64,000 bases of DNA from NCBI GenBank assembly GCA_023374045.1, contig CM041778.1, positions 404,982,438 through 405,046,437 on the forward strand, in the 5' to 3' direction. Shown in pieces: positions 32,415 through 45,490 of this stretch. The stretch's first letter is position 1. Each line of letters opens with the position of its first letter. The position numbers and the translations under genes were made by a program. The notes beneath the pieces were generated by a model. That model saw only the letters and a list, made by a program, of their open reading frames with translations, searched no databases and was not told where the DNA came from. The DNA is from Limonium bicolor. Its lineage: Eukaryota > Streptophyta > Magnoliopsida > Caryophyllales > Plumbaginaceae.

Positions 32415-34383
32415 AATTGCCTTCTAAATTGGTTTAAATGGGCTAAAAGGTTATAAATACCTTTAAATATGATAAAATATCATATTATATCATATTAGGA
32501 ATTTAATTCCAAGAATTTACGAATTTTTACAAATTTAATATTAAAATATTAATAAAACCCTAAAATGGGGCCCGTTTGAGTCAACATTGACTAAGAATGG
32601 TCAAGAGGTCAAAGTTTGACCCCTTGGACCACATGAGGTCGACATACACAGGCTGGGGGAGTCCAAATTCGTCACTTACTAGCTTAATAAACAAGACTCC
32701 ACTTGTTCCCTTAATTAAGGCTTACTTTTTGCCTTTTATTAGTTTATACACTCCACTAGCTCCATTATTTGAATTCTCCAGCTGGAAAAATGTGAGGAGC
32801 CTCTTTCTTCAATCAGCCGGCTCCTTGCTCCCTCCTTATCCCCTTGATGAGTCACCTTCAATTATTAGACAATAAACTAATCTAAAGCACATTTTCAACC
32901 TAATAATACCAATTCTAGTCACTCTCTCTCTCCTAGCTGCATTCATTTCGGTGAAGCAGCTCCTCCAAGCTCTCCCAAGCTCTCTCAACCGAACTTCTTC
33001 AGTTGGGAAGGTAAACCTAACTTCTAAGCTTCGAATTAATGGTTTAAGGCTTGTTTTTGGCTCTTTTTCTTCATCTCTTCACCACCTATGCTTAGATTTC
33101 GTGGCTCATCAACTCCTATGGCTTATTCTCAGTGTTATAAGGTTAGAACAAGAGCTAAACTTGGTTGAAGCAAGATAAGAGACCAAAGTTTCTCAAAATC
33201 TCATTTTAAGGTAAAAACATACCTTAAGCTTCTCTACAAGTCATCCGATTTTCTTCCTCTGATTTTTATGAGTTTATACACTCATAATCTTCATATTTAC
33301 ATGTTCAATCAGTTGGTTAGCCATTTGGAGCAAGGGTGGCCGAGATCCAAAGGAAATACTCTCTTTTAAGGCATTTTTCCAAGGTAAAACCTAATAACAA
33401 GGCAGCTTGTTGTTTTCTAGCTATTCCCTAGCCTTATTTTCTTCTCCTTTTCATGTAGATTCAGTTGGTATACCAAGATCTACAAGGAGTAGCTAGATCC
33501 AAGCCAAAAACACCATTTTTGGCATCTTAAACAAGGTAAAACTTAGCTATCTTCCAAGCTAATTCACCCACGGTTTTATACCTTGTTCTTGAGAGTGTTT
33601 TGATACTCTTTCTCTTCTGGAAAAATAGGGCCGAAGTAGATCTATATCAAGCTTGAAGATCTAAGGTAAAAATCCATGATTTTCATGACTTAAATTACTT
33701 CTTATGGTTAGATCTTGCTTGGAGACTAACTAGGCCTTGTTTTCTGTTTGAAAATATGTAAGAGAAGCTTTGGATAAATTCTCCTTAAGGTGGCGAATCC
33801 AACAAGGATCTACCTAAGTTAAATCAGGTATAAATCACTTGAACATTAACTTTGCTGAGTTAATATGTTCTTAAACCAATTCTAATTAAATTGCCGTGAG
33901 TGAAGGAGAAAAATAAGGTCTTGTTTGACCTCAAAATGTTTAAGGAATGGTTTAATAAATTTTATAACTAATTAAACAAGCATAATTGTCAAATTTAAGA
34001 CATTATGTGGAAGTTTGGTAAATAAATAAAAAGTGTGTGGTGAGGCCGAAATTTATATGTATTTTGGGACATTTATGTGTAATTTATTTTGCAAGCCAAT
34101 GTTTGTAATAAGGCCATGTATTTTAGGCCATTTTATTTATGCATTTACAAGTTTTTATTTAAGTTTAGGTGATATTCAATTATTACCGAAAAGAAGTGGG
34201 GCTTAGAAGTAATTAAATTAAATTTGGGGGCTTTAGAATAATAAGGCCGAAAATTAGAGTTAAAAAGGATTTAAAATTAAGTTTATAAGATTATATTAAG
34301 TTTTGGGGTTAAATGGTGAATTTTAGAAAGTTTGGGTACTAAACCGTAATTATAAGGAATTGGTGGTCAAGGAAATATTAAGG

Positions 34384-35694
34384 TGGTCAACCTTGACCAT
34401 ATGCTAGGTTTTGACCAAATTAGATAAGTTAAATAACTTATTTAAGGTTTTATAATAAGATAAGTATCTTAAGGAGATATTTTCATAACATATGTGGTAA
34501 ATATGTTATTGCCGAAAATTAAGGGTGTACAATGGTGTTTTAAACACCCATGGGCTATTAGGAATTTTTAGGAATTTATTGGAATGTTTTTGGAATTAAA
34601 ATAAACTATATATGTATATATATAGTTATTATGTCATTATGACACTTTGGAGAAATATATGAGGTGGTATAGTAAATACCAATTATATATGGGTTAATAA
34701 AGGTAATAATAACCCTTTGGAGGAATTTGATGATTTTTAGAATAATATAAGAGTGTTTATTAAGATATATGTATAATATATAGTTTTAATGAATTATGAA
34801 ACTATGTGTTATAAATAGGGCCAAATGGCAATTATAGAATAGCACAAGGGCTGTTCGGAATTTACAAAAAATAACCATAGGTTATACTCTTTTATAAGTT
34901 AGAAATGTTATATTAAATGGAATATATAACATGGTATGAATTAAGGGGTGATTTTGTAAATTAAGGAAACTATGGTTTATGGAAAAGAATAAGATTTTCT
35001 TATGGTGCCTGAGAGGCAATAATAAATAGTTTTGTATAAAAACTATAGGTTATAGGTTAAAGGGAATAAAAAAATATCACATAGTATGATATTAGTATAT
35101 GGTATAACATTACATAATGTTATGTGGTCAAAATGGGTTTTAAATAAAGTTAAGGGCTATACCGAGTTAATAAGAGTGGGAAAATGAATTTTAGACTAAG
35201 GTCTATAATGTTATAAATGTTACAACAATTATATGGTTTAGGTAGAATTGATATAAGGAAGGGTACTCACATAAAATAATGTGACAAACTATAAATAAAG
35301 GGAATTTATAAACTAAGGTATTTATTGAATAAACCTTAGGAGTTGTAATTATACAACATAAAATGTTACATAATATTAGGATAATCTTTAATACAAGTTG
35401 TATGATATAATACAACTAATGGGAATAATCATCTAAAAGAAGATGATCAAATGTAACATAAAATACAAGAGTTTATTAAACTCATGGGAGTTACCTACGT
35501 GGTAAATATATACACACAAGGATAATGTATATAAGGTGGATATATATTTTGGTTGAGAACCATATGATTTAGTGATGGTGGTTATTTAAAAAAATATAGT
35601 TATGAACTATAAGTTATGAGTTTTGGATACAATACAAAAAATAATGATATAATACAATCATGCATGAATACATGCAACTATAGGTTACGTACCT
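34384..35694 (+). repeat. Dense array of short inverted repeats in LTR D
   Basis: Perfect hairpins include 34384-34399, 34424-34441, 34456-34471, 34485-34509 (9-bp arms ATAACATAT), 34632-34644, 34666-34680, 34905-34932 (9-bp arms ATGTTATAT), 35026-35046 (8 bp), 35104-35123 (7 bp), 35342-35357, 35397-35416 (7 bp), 35428-35447 (7 bp), 35469-35483, 35661-35676 and 35682-35694. Arm sequences differ from one hairpin to the next, so this is not a simple tandem repeat. Confidence 0.7.
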
Positions 35695-37593
35695 AAATTA
35701 TATGGGTGGATAAGATTAAAAAGAAATATAACGAATTAAACTTAATAGTTGAAAAATATGACGTATGGGTTTTAAGTAACAAAAAACCGACAGTTTTAGA
35801 GAAACCCGTAACAAACAACTGTAGAAAACAGGGGTGAACTGTCGGGGTTACTTATTATTCGGAAATACCGGATGTAGTTAATCATGGAGATTGACTTATA
35901 GTTTTAATACCGTTTAGATTATACTTCTGACAAGACGCTCGACGAGCTAGCGGACTACACGGAGCATAGGATCTTGCTGATTCATACTCCACCGTAATAC
36001 GATCAGGGTGAATGGTATGTAAAGGGGTTTGATCCGAGTTGTCCTAAGGTTGCTCCTTGGGCTCGGATTTGGTTTATATAACTTGTATGTTGTTATATGT
36101 CTCTGATTGTCTCTGAGGGCTTCCTCAGTTGAGACTTCTGTGTGAGCTGTGACAAGATTGATTGTCTGAATGTGTTAATTAATATGCATGAATTGTATAT
36201 TTATAGCTGCTTATTATTTACTGTTGTTGAGTTAACAGTATCGGTTCGTATATATGAACCAATATATATAAAACGAACTAGCGGCTATGGTGCTATCTTA
36301 TATGAGATATAAGGAACGTAAGTAAAACGTTGTAGCACTATGATTATAACATATACATATTATCTGAGACTTTTGTACGGAGCATTGGCCTTTTCTATAC
36401 GCCGCTCTCGTATCTAACACTGGATCCCGAGTTTACAGACTCCGGATTGGACTAATGACCTTAGTCTGCTGTGTTAGAAAATTTGGTAATGCGATGCGAT
36501 GGTATAATTAATTAATTAAAGGAATGGAAGTAAAGCCAAGAGGATGTGGCTCTTGGTGCGCGTTGTGATCACAAAAACGATACCAGGATGTCCGCGTACG
36601 GGTCCGTAAGTATCAAGAAAATTTCCCGTGAGCTAGAGTGGCTCGTTGGTCGGAGACTCTACCGTTGGAGTGGCTACTGCCGTGGGTGACCCGCCATAAT
36701 ATATGGGTAACTAGAGACATGTCGTTTTAATGAGACATTGTCACTAGGTATAACTGAACAACTAAAACAATTGAGACTTATACAGTGGCGAACAATACCA
36801 TGGACGAGACTTAATACTTGTTTATTATTCTCGTTGTTTCGCTTTGTTGTTCATTGGTTATACTTGTGGTTATTTTATTGTGTGTTGATGGTTGGATGGA
36901 GCCTACGAGGCTAAGGTAAATTAAATATGAAAACTGTACGCTACGGCGAATGTACATTGTACATTATATTGTTATTACTCGATACGTTCGATATATAAAT
37001 GTTGTATGGAATATTAAATGAATGTTTGGATATTTGGATGGATGGTTGAATGTTTATGGATACTTGGATGGATGGTTAAATTTATTATGCATGTTTATTA
37101 CAGTATTGAATATATCTGTAAAATGGTAAAGCGTGAAACCAATCTAATAATAAGATGGTTAAAATGACAAGTGACCATTAGGGTCCAGGCCCAGCATACT
37201 CAGCGTCTATCGCTGATACTACACCATTACAGGTTGTTGTTCATTGTCGGAGCCGAAGAGCAGGAACAGGGTAATTGGAGATGTTGTATAGCAATGAAGA
37301 TGGTGTATGGTCTTATGGTAAGGTTGTGTATTTTCAGGTTTGGGTAGACGCTCACTTGTCGATGTTTATGATTTATGGATTTAGTATGATGTATAGGAAT
37401 TTCTCGTTATCACTGCGGTTAGCAGTTTGTTTATTTTGGAAGTTGGATGTGGTTTGGCTACGTTGCTTGCATGGGCGAGTAATGGCCGGTGACACCCAGT
37501 GAGTTTTGTAATTGTTGGTTATTTTCCGCTGTGAGACGTTTTATTTATTGCTACGTGAGAGATTATATCGTGATTATGGAGAGGGGTGTTACA

Positions 37594-39120
37594 ATAATGC
37601 CATAGTCCTAAGAAGTTATTACAACTATGATTTGATCTCAATGAATCTCCTCTGTCAATATCCATACTAAAACATTTTTGTTTTCTCCTATCGCATTTCT
37701 TCTTTGTCAAATACATAAAGGCCCCTGTGAACTTGACCAATCTCTACCTCTTCCCTGTGATCACAGGCCTGATAAATATAGCAGCTATGATTAAAATATA
37801 ACCTAGCATTCATTTGAGTGGTAAGTTTTCTTACAGAGATAAGACCAAACCTAAAACTAGGCACACACAGCATATCCTTAAGAACTATAAGATCGTTCAA
37901 TTTAATATTACCTATCAATTTGACTGGTTGAGGGTGCCCATCAGGCATCCCAATAGTGTAGGGTTTATTAATGAAAACAACTTCACAAAACAAGGACAAG
38001 TCATCACACATGTGGTTTGATGCACCATTGTCTATAATCCATTAAGTTTCCTTTCATCTAGGGTTATAACCAGCATTAAAAATCTTATAAATATTGTGAG
38101 TCCAGCTAACTTTATGTTGGAATAGAGTCTTACTAATGAATCCATAATTGGATTCAGATACTTGAGATTCCTTGTTACTGATTTGAGACTTGCTGATATA
38201 GGTGAGTGACTGATTAACTTGCTCCGTAGTTAAGACTCCCCCAAATTGATCCTTGGTCTCATCATCCTTCTGCTCATTAACGTTATTGGCGTGGAACTTT
38301 TTCTCCTTGTCCCCCGCCATCCTGGAGGGAATCTACGTTTTTGCAAAACATTTGTCTTCCGTATGGCCCAGTTTATGGCAGTAGAAGCATTGTAGACCAA
38401 GTCGCCTCCCCTCAACTGGCTGAGCCCAAAGTTTTTCCTTCCTTGGGTTGTAGCGAAAGCTACTAGAGCTTCTATGTCGATTGTTGGTGTGGTCGTTAGG
38501 GTTTTTTGTCGCTCTTGTTGGATTAACAAAGAGAAAGCTTGCTCGGTGGTTGAGATAGGGGAGATCATTAAGATCTTCTCCCTGGATGCGCTATAGTGGT
38601 CATTCAGACCCATCAAGAATTTGATCAACCTCTGGTTCTTGATGTACCCTTTGAATGCCTTGTCTGTGGCACAAGAACAGACAGGGAGAGAAGTGGCAGT
38701 GTTGATTTCATCCCAAATGCCTCTTAGCTTGGCAAAATACTCCCTGATGGTTTCGCTCCCTTGAAGTGCATTCACCAGCCGGTGCTCGAGGTCATACATG
38801 CGCGTGACATCTACTTGGTCATATCTTGCACATAAATCTTCCCAGATTTTTGCTGTTGATGACCGGAACAGAACAGAGTCAGCAACCCGCTTCTCTAGGC
38901 TCATCAGGATCTGCGACCGCACCATATTATTGCAGCGCTTCCACGCTTCCGCTCGGACGTCGCAATCTGTCATTTTTTTTAGACTTTTGTCCATGAACCC
39001 AAGCTTATTCTTGGACTCGAGGGCGATTTCAACTTGGTGCTTCCAATGAGGGAAACCAGGGCCTCCCTTAAACTTCACGGCCAGTGCTAGACCAAGATGG
39101 TCCGAGCTGGAGAGATACAC
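37594..39120 (-). pseudogene. Ty1/copia gag-protease fragment (Ale/Retrofit-like), interrupted by element D
   Basis: On the minus strand, gag starts near 39117 (YLSSSDHLGLALAV), with ALESKNKLGFMD near 39020 and WKRCNNMVRSQI near 38940. A CCHC knuckle CFYCHKLGHTEDKC (about 38350-38392) lies in another frame after a frameshift near 38400. The protease has DNGASNHM near 38010-38030 (D-N-G-A where D-S-G-A is usual) and MLCVPSFRFGLISVRKL. It ends at LGLWHY, the start of the GAG-pre-integrase domain, exactly where LTR D begins. The rest of pol should lie beyond the left edge. In-frame stops precede the protease. Confidence 0.8.
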
Positions 39121-40138
39121 ATGAGCCTGATTTCGATTGTGCTGCTATCGCTGGTTCCTATCTCTGAATCGAGGGTGCCTTTTCCTAAATATAGGGTTCA
39201 CTCTTTTCATCATTTATGGCCATTATTACGCGGAAAACGAAGGACAAAAAAAGAATCAGGGCTAGGAATGAAGCAAGTGACGAAATGGGCACTTTACTCA
39301 GAGGAAAGAGAAAACAAGAAGGAATGAGCAAACAATGAAAGTTAGGAGCTAGATCTCATGATCTTATCTAACCAGAACTTCAAGAATGAATCAATTGTAG
39401 AAGAAGATAGATTGTGTTTTATAGTTGTGAGAGTAGCTCATGACCATTACGGTCGTAATAAAGGCATAATACAATAAAAATCCCTAACACCGATTTCCTA
39501 AACTAATAACCCCAATATGTAAACTGAACCAGTTATGAAACTTTTCAAAACCAAACCGGTACCGGTCCACCCAACTTAAACTAAAACTAATCAAGAGCAA
39601 ATCACACTTAAACTAACATTTATAATCCTAACACCATGGTCCTAGGGAAATAGGCCCGAATCCTAACAATATATAATACTAGTCTTGTTCAAAACTAATA
39701 CCGATACTTAAAACTGTGTGTAAACCAAACCAACCCAAATAATTCACCCAAATTTAACCCATAAATTAAAGAAAAAATAAGTCGAATGACTATAGGCTAA
39801 CCTAAGCCTGGAGTATCCAAACCAAAATCAGCCAAATTAAAGTTACATGAATCGAAACCAACCTATATGATTCAAATCAATCTGAAACTTCACGAAATTG
39901 AACTTAACCCAAAAAAATCAAATTCTCCTGACTCGATCCAAATCAAACAAATTTTAGATGTCTACAACTAATCTGAAACGAACAAAACCAAATCAAATCC
40001 AAACCAAATGACCCAAATTGACAAATCTAAGTGATCACCGAGTGATTACAAACACATTTCAACAGTTCAGTATTAGTATGTTGGTAACTCAGTAGAAATT
40101 GTACATTTTTATATTGGTAAGCAACAATTACATTATCC
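39121..40138. other. Copia 5' leader and unassigned AT-rich sequence
   Basis: 39121-39480 is the minus-strand upstream side of the copia gag and may include its leader and LTR, but I find no clear PBS or LTR terminus. 39480-40080 is A-rich with many irregular AACCAAA-type words. No gene seen. Confidence 0.35.
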
Positions 40139-40139
40139 C

Positions 40140-40345
40140 ACTACTAGAAAACAGCGGTTTACCTACGGAAATTACCTATGAAAACTTTCCGTAGGTAATT
40201 GCCGACGGAATACCTACGGTTTTTAGTGCCAACCCATATTTAAGAAGTTACTGTCGGAATACCGATGAAATACCAACCACATTATTATTGACGCAATAAT
40301 CCGTAGGTAAATCTAAAGGAAAAAATGCGGGAAGGCTCGTTGATA
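40140..40345 (+). mobile_element. CACTA-type transposon end
   Basis: CACTACTAGAAAACAGCGG at 40140 is a typical plant CACTA terminus. It is followed by subterminal repeats in both orientations (CCTACGGAAA, TTCCGTAGGTAA, CCGACGGAATACC, CCGTAGGTAA). I do not find the matching opposite end or transposase, so it is a fragment or the partner is too diverged. Confidence 0.6.
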
Positions 40346-40599
40346 ATGGCGTGTGTACTGCCAATATATAAAATCCTCTTTTATAAATCTTCATTTTTTT
40401 CATTACTAATTATACGTTTTTCTAATATTAATATACACTTATTATAGAATACATATATTATATTTAGATATAACTAAATCACCAAGGTGTGCTCCATGGG
40501 GAAGTGCTCTCTCCTCTCTCCTCACTTTCACTTAGTCATAGCTCAAAAGCTTTGTCTAGCAACCGAACTTTCTTTGCAAGTTATAGCTCTGATTTCCCC

Positions 40600-41110
40600 G
40601 TCCGAGATCCATCCTCCATATCGACATCGTGTAGTGGCTTCGGAGCTCTTGCATGTCGGTTTTGGGCTTCAGATTTTGTGCTCCAGTTCCTCTTGCTCGA
40701 GATATATCCTCCATGATGACACAGAGTTGGAGGCTCTGTAGTTCTTGCATGTTGATTTTAATAAAGGTGGTTGTTGTTGTAAATAAAGAGACGGCGATTG
40801 GCTTCCAAATCTATGCTTTTGCTTGAGATATATTCTCCATGGCAACACCGAGTTTGAGGCTCTATAATTCTTGCATGTTGATTCTAATAAAGGTGGTTAT
40901 TGTTGTAGAGAAAGAGAGGACGATTGGCTTCCAAATTCGTGCTCCCGCTCTTCCCGTCCAAGATCAATTCTCCACAGAGACACCAATTTGATTTGGAGTT
41001 TTTTCATGTCAGTTATGGGCTTCCAAATCTGTGCTCCAGTTCTTCCAGCCGAGTTCTTTCCTTCACAAATGACACCATGTTGAAGTTTTGAATCTTTTGT
41101 ATGTCGGTCT
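40600..41110. repeat. Degenerate tandem repeat
   Basis: A motif of the form gagat-(c/a)tcctccat-gacacc recurs at about 40602, 40698, 40826, 40960 and 41050, with shared flanks (gcttccaaat...tgctcc, ggctct..ttcttgcatg, aataaaggtggtt). Spacing is 90-135 bp and copies are diverged. No coding sense is evident. Confidence 0.5.
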
Positions 41111-42403
41111 TGACATATGTTTTTATGTTGTTTTTTTATCCAACAATAAATCTAGGTATGTTGTTTTCGGACCTAGCAATAAATTTAGGAATGTTGTTTG
41201 TGATGAGTTTGTACACACCCATCTTGCTCTATTTTAAGTCATCAAAGAGCAGGTGAAGCTCTTACTCCTAGTCAGTACGTGTGATAAGCTTTTTTATGCA
41301 TGATGCATTTCAGGTGAGGATTCATGGTATATCCACATCCACGTTTACCGTCCGAATCTTTTTGTTGATGGTTCTAGTTTTACCTAATGAGAAATGGTTT
41401 GAGGTCTAAAAAACAAAAAACAAAATCGCCAACATTCAGTTGCAAGCGATATATTGTTGTTCCATGTCTCGTCGTCCTCTTAGCAGACATTGTTATCGAT
41501 CTCAGCAATATTCTTGACATGCAATGTGGTTCTTTGCCTCTTAATATAAATATACCGGCTCCATTCATTTATTCGCATCTTTCTCTGTTGTTTCTATTGA
41601 CATAACCTCCGTATTCGGTTTGAAGAATGATACCAGACAGGACTAACCTAGCTAAGCTTACAATATGATGATGATGCTCATTGTCTGATTCTGGTTCTAT
41701 TGCGTATGTGTGTTACCTCTCAGGTCTACTGTGCTAGTGCTTCTATAACTCCCATCATCGTGGAACATATCTTACTTTTAAGTACATAAATTAATATGGG
41801 GTATCACAAGTTTAATCCTGCTACAATTTTGTATTTTGCGTGAGCTTATCAATCATTTATCTACTGCTCCTATGATCAAGGATTTATATAGGCTAGCATT
41901 CATGCGAAGTAATAGTTGAATTTGTCATTGCTTGTAGTAAGGTATGGTCTCCATCAGTCTAAGAATCATTTACTTAAGTATATATGCACAGTATTTATTA
42001 ATTTATGATATTCTATTTCTTGGAATTTCTTTGGGAATATAATAGTAGATCAGAACTGACATATAATGAGTAGGATAAGGTATCCTAGCTCGTAGCTACA
42101 AGTTTGATGGTTGATTTGATACGTTATGTTTGGGACACAACACCCATGTTAATGTAGGTGAGGGGATTGTTTTTGTTTTCTTTGCCGACATGCCAGAGGA
42201 CATCGTAAGTTATACTATTTATAAAATTTAATTTCATAGTTGTCAACAGAGGTAATATTTTATAGCAATCTATAATTTAGATATATGATGAACAAAGTAA
42301 CAGTTACAATTTTTATGGTTACTCGGTAATAAAAAAATGTAGAGGACTATAATTGATATCGAATTAGAGACAGGGAATACTAACCAAATATGGAACAATT
42401 CCT
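41111..42403. other. Unassigned intergenic sequence
   Basis: AT-rich, no ORF over about 75 codons, no recognisable element ends. Probably decayed transposon sequence. Confidence 0.4.
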
Positions 42404-43140
42404 CTTTTTTCGAAAATGAAATCCACTTTCCATTAAAGCAAACAAGAGTATAAAGACGAGCTATAAGAAGCCCGGAAATTAATAAGCATACAAAGACTAC
42501 TTTGGCTAAGCCAATAATCCGAGCTTGAAGAATTTCTAGTGATACAGTCCAAACTCACTAAACAAGGGAAGGGCTTAATGTGTCTAACACGCTCTTTGAA
42601 ATCTCCTAAGACTAAAGGAAAGTAGATAAGTTCTTGATAGCGTAACAAGGTAAGGGTGCTTTAAAACCCATAACCCAATAATAAAAATATCCTAGATCTA
42701 TAACTAGATTATGAATTATTGCTAAAATGGACAACAACATAGAAACATAATAAAGGCCAGCATGCAAAAGGTCCGAAAGCTCAAACTCGGTCCAAAGCCG
42801 CCCAAACCGACATGCAACACCAAGATCTGGACACAACAAGTAGGAGAAAGGTTGAATTCGAGAGTAGTTGACGCCAGAAGCTTATTTCTGAAGACAAAAC
42901 CGGCATCGGCAGGATGGAGCAGGGCTGCGACGACGGAGGGAGTGAGGAGCCAATGAAGACATCAACCCAACGATGACAAGGATAAAGAGACGACTAACTA
43001 CCTTATTTCTATAAGCAAACGCTGAGTGAGATTTGGAAGACGATGAGCTTGGGGAAAAAATGGCTATGGAGATTGCATGATACAGTGAAACCGACAAAGC
43101 AAGAAAATGAGGAATGGGAAGAGAGAAGATTTCTCTCTCT
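42404..43140 (-). mobile_element. Possible non-LTR retroelement (3' end at left)
   Basis: Read on the minus strand, it begins with a CT-rich segment near 43140 and ends GGAAAGTGGATTTCATTTTCG followed by an A run near 42405. That resembles the 3' ends of plant L1-type elements (aatggaaa...ttcgaaaaaa). There is no intact ORF and no target-site duplication I can defend. Confidence 0.3.
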
Positions 43141-43294
43141 CCCTCCCTTCTCGAATGCTGACATTTTTTTTACAATCCCTCTTAGTTACAAGCATATGTA
43201 GCTATATTTGGTTACATATGTAGTTGTACAATTTGTATAAAGTAAAAGTACTGACTGCAAGTAATCGTGAAGGGGTAGAGGATATAGCTGCCCA

Positions 43295-44040
43295 ATGCGC
43301 AACCTTTCACTAACCAAGGATGAGGGCTCCTTTATGAACATCGATGATCTGCTAGACCAGACAAGCATCCCCAACTACGAGTGCAGTATCCTTGAGAATT
43401 TGTTATCATCTAGAAACACGGATGTCCACGCCTTGAAGGGTACTTTTGATAAGCCCTACCAACTTCATGGAAAAATCAGGGCGAGGTCCGTAGGTAGGAA
43501 TCTGTTCATTTTTTAGCTTGGTGGTGAACAAACATGGAGGAAATATTTAGTCGGAGACCTTAGGTTTTTGATAAATCCCTTCTTGTTCTTCAGCGACTCC
43601 ATCCAAAGAAAGCACCCGGATCAGGAGTTCAGGTTCATCTCGCTCTGGATTCGGATACAAAATGTCCTTTTCGCTCTTCGACATAAATCCTTTGCCCAGC
43701 GTATGACAGTCAAGCTGGGGAGTTTCATTGATTTTGAAGGCAATGGAAAACGTAGGCAAAAGAACTTGCATTGGTGTTTGAGCCCCTTCTTCAACGGATC
43801 ATGTGAAGGATGATGGGGGTGGAGACTCTACCTCGCCACCTAGCCCCTGACTCGCCTATTCATACTGTTGATGGTCGAATGAATGATTCAGGAATAACTA
43901 CATATTCGTATGATTCCTCTGCTCTCTGGCAGGACTTTGCTCCTTATAGGCAGGAAGGGGACAATAAATTGGCTAAGCCATCCAAGGGTTTAATTATACA
44001 AAAGGAGGCTAAAAACCCAATGGACTTCCTCAGGACCTAG
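43295..44040 (+). pseudogene. DUF4283-like (LINE ORF1-type) remnant
   Basis: Three overlapping fragments in different frames (43295-43516, 43568-43813, 43810-44040). The piece with FRFISLWIRIQNVL followed by KSFAQRMTVKLGSFIDFE resembles the DUF4283 family found in plant L1 ORF1 and related transposon proteins, in which a W-I/V-R/Q-I motif precedes a glycine-poor I-G-x-F-like segment. No endonuclease or RT follows. Call by pattern only. Confidence 0.4.
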
Positions 44041-44628
44041 TAGATGAGGCTTCCTTAGTTGACTGTTCGGTTCGGATTTTGGCTTGTGATTCGGTGGACC
44101 ATTTTAGGGGGGGAAGAGAAACCTTGGTAGGGTTTTGGGCGGTAGCTCTTTGAGGGATGTTTAGAGGCATAACAGAGACAATCACATGGGAAAGAAGGGA
44201 AAGACCTATGATCCTAACTCGGGCATGTCCCCAGGTTTGCTGGTGATCGATTTGAGCACATGCCAGGACAAGGACAATGTCGTTGATGGGGCAACCCCTG
44301 GGTTCCCTAGCGGTTTTCAAGGGTAATGATTTGGTTTAGGGCTGGTTGTAGATGGAGGGGGCACCTCGGATAACCTTTCCATGACCCAAGGCCCTTTTCC
44401 TTGTGCTTCGCTCTTTCGTTATTCTATCTTTCGGTATGTTAGATTTTGGTTAATCTTTTTAAGTTTGTACTTGCGGATTCCTAGAGTCTACTAGTTCTCT
44501 TTTGTTTTCTTAGCAATCCTAATGTGGTCTATGGGATGGAAGTTGAGTTGTTGGTGCTCGATCGGGTTGGGTCGGTTAATGGTGCACCAGTACAAAAAGG
44601 GCCAATTTCAGAGGTTGTACAAGGTCTA

Positions 44629-44823
44629 TTTCGGCGGTTCTAGAACCACCGAAATGAAGACCGCTGAAATAGGGTTGAGACTCTATCTCGGCGGTTGTAC
44701 AACCCCCGAAATAGAGCACCTATGGCGGCGATTTCTAGCTAATAACTGTTGTCATAGGTGGTTGTTTTTTAAAAAAACACACCTATGGCGGCGATTCCTA
44801 GCTAATAACCGCCACCATAGGTA
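44629..44823. repeat. Palindromic CGGCGG/CCGCC segment
   Basis: Mirrored words CTATTTCGGCGGTT, AACCACCGAAAT, CCTATGGCGGCG and CGCCACCATAGG make nested hairpins with T/A-rich spacers. Such subterminal-type palindromes are common in CACTA-like and MITE elements. The boundaries are not resolved. Confidence 0.4.
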
Positions 44824-44849
44824 TTTTTTAAAAAATAAAAAAATTTAGC

Positions 44850-45490
44850 TGCCTTGTCTTCATTCTCGGGAGCGAGATGCAGCAATTCCAATTATATGCA
44901 TCTCTGTAGAGCCGCAAATACAAGAGGATGAATAGCGGCACAGTGCATGTATGCTCCTTGTTCGCCTTGTAAAATTACTGTGTGAAGAGATTGTAGTGGT
45001 GCAGAGCATGTTCCTTGTTCGCCAGTTAGGTAGCAAAATTACCGTGAAGAGAATGGAATAGGCGCAGACACAGATGAGAATAAAGAGACGCGTAGACACA
45101 AAAGAGAATAAAAAGGCGCAGAGCATGTATGTTTCTTGTTCTCCAAAGAGAAAAATATAAGTTGAGTATATTACAAGTTCCGGAATGAACTGCTTCAGCC
45201 CCGTCTTCAATCTAGGGAGCGAGATGCAGCGGTTCCAGTGATTTATCACTACATAGGTGCAGACACAAGAAGAAATGAAGAGATGGCAAACACAATGAAG
45301 AGAATGAAAAGGTGCAGAGCATGTATGTAGCTTGTTCTCTAGAGAGAAAAAGATAAGTTCGAGTATATTGCCGGTTCTAGATGAACTACTTCAGTCCCGT
45401 CTTCAATCTGGTGAGCGAGATCTAGAGAGGAGCGCAAAACATGTATATTTGCCAGTTAAAGTTGCAAAATTACCGTGAGAGAAGAGAGGT
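44850..45490. repeat. Degenerate direct repeats of about 195 bp
   Basis: The block gagcatgtatg...cttgttct...agagaaaaa...taagtt.gagtatatt...cttcag.cccgtcttcaatct..ggagcgagat occurs near 45121 and again near 45316. Partial copies are near 44851, 44943, 45004 and 45430. No gene seen. Confidence 0.5.

Larger units (their letters stand above)
31962..37593 (+). mobile_element. 3' LTR of element D (about 5.6 kb)
   Basis: Starts TGAAATACCCC after the PPT and ends GAGGGGTGTTACA, directly followed by interrupted copia coding sequence. At 5632 bp it is exceptionally long. The U3 hairpin is at 32372-32414. A series of AAG|GTAAA-like sites follows at about 33009, 33211, 33384, 33536 and 33666, spaced 130-200 bp. 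The 34384-35694 part is packed with inverted repeats. AT content is very high from 33900 to 35800. No protein gene is credible. Its 5' partner LTR is off the window, beyond the tandem array. Confidence 0.85.

Noticed and set aside
14229..37593. LTR 14229-18310 and LTR 31962-37593 as the two LTRs of one element
   Set aside because: They differ throughout apart from short terminal and functional motifs, and no PBS follows 18310; they belong to different families.
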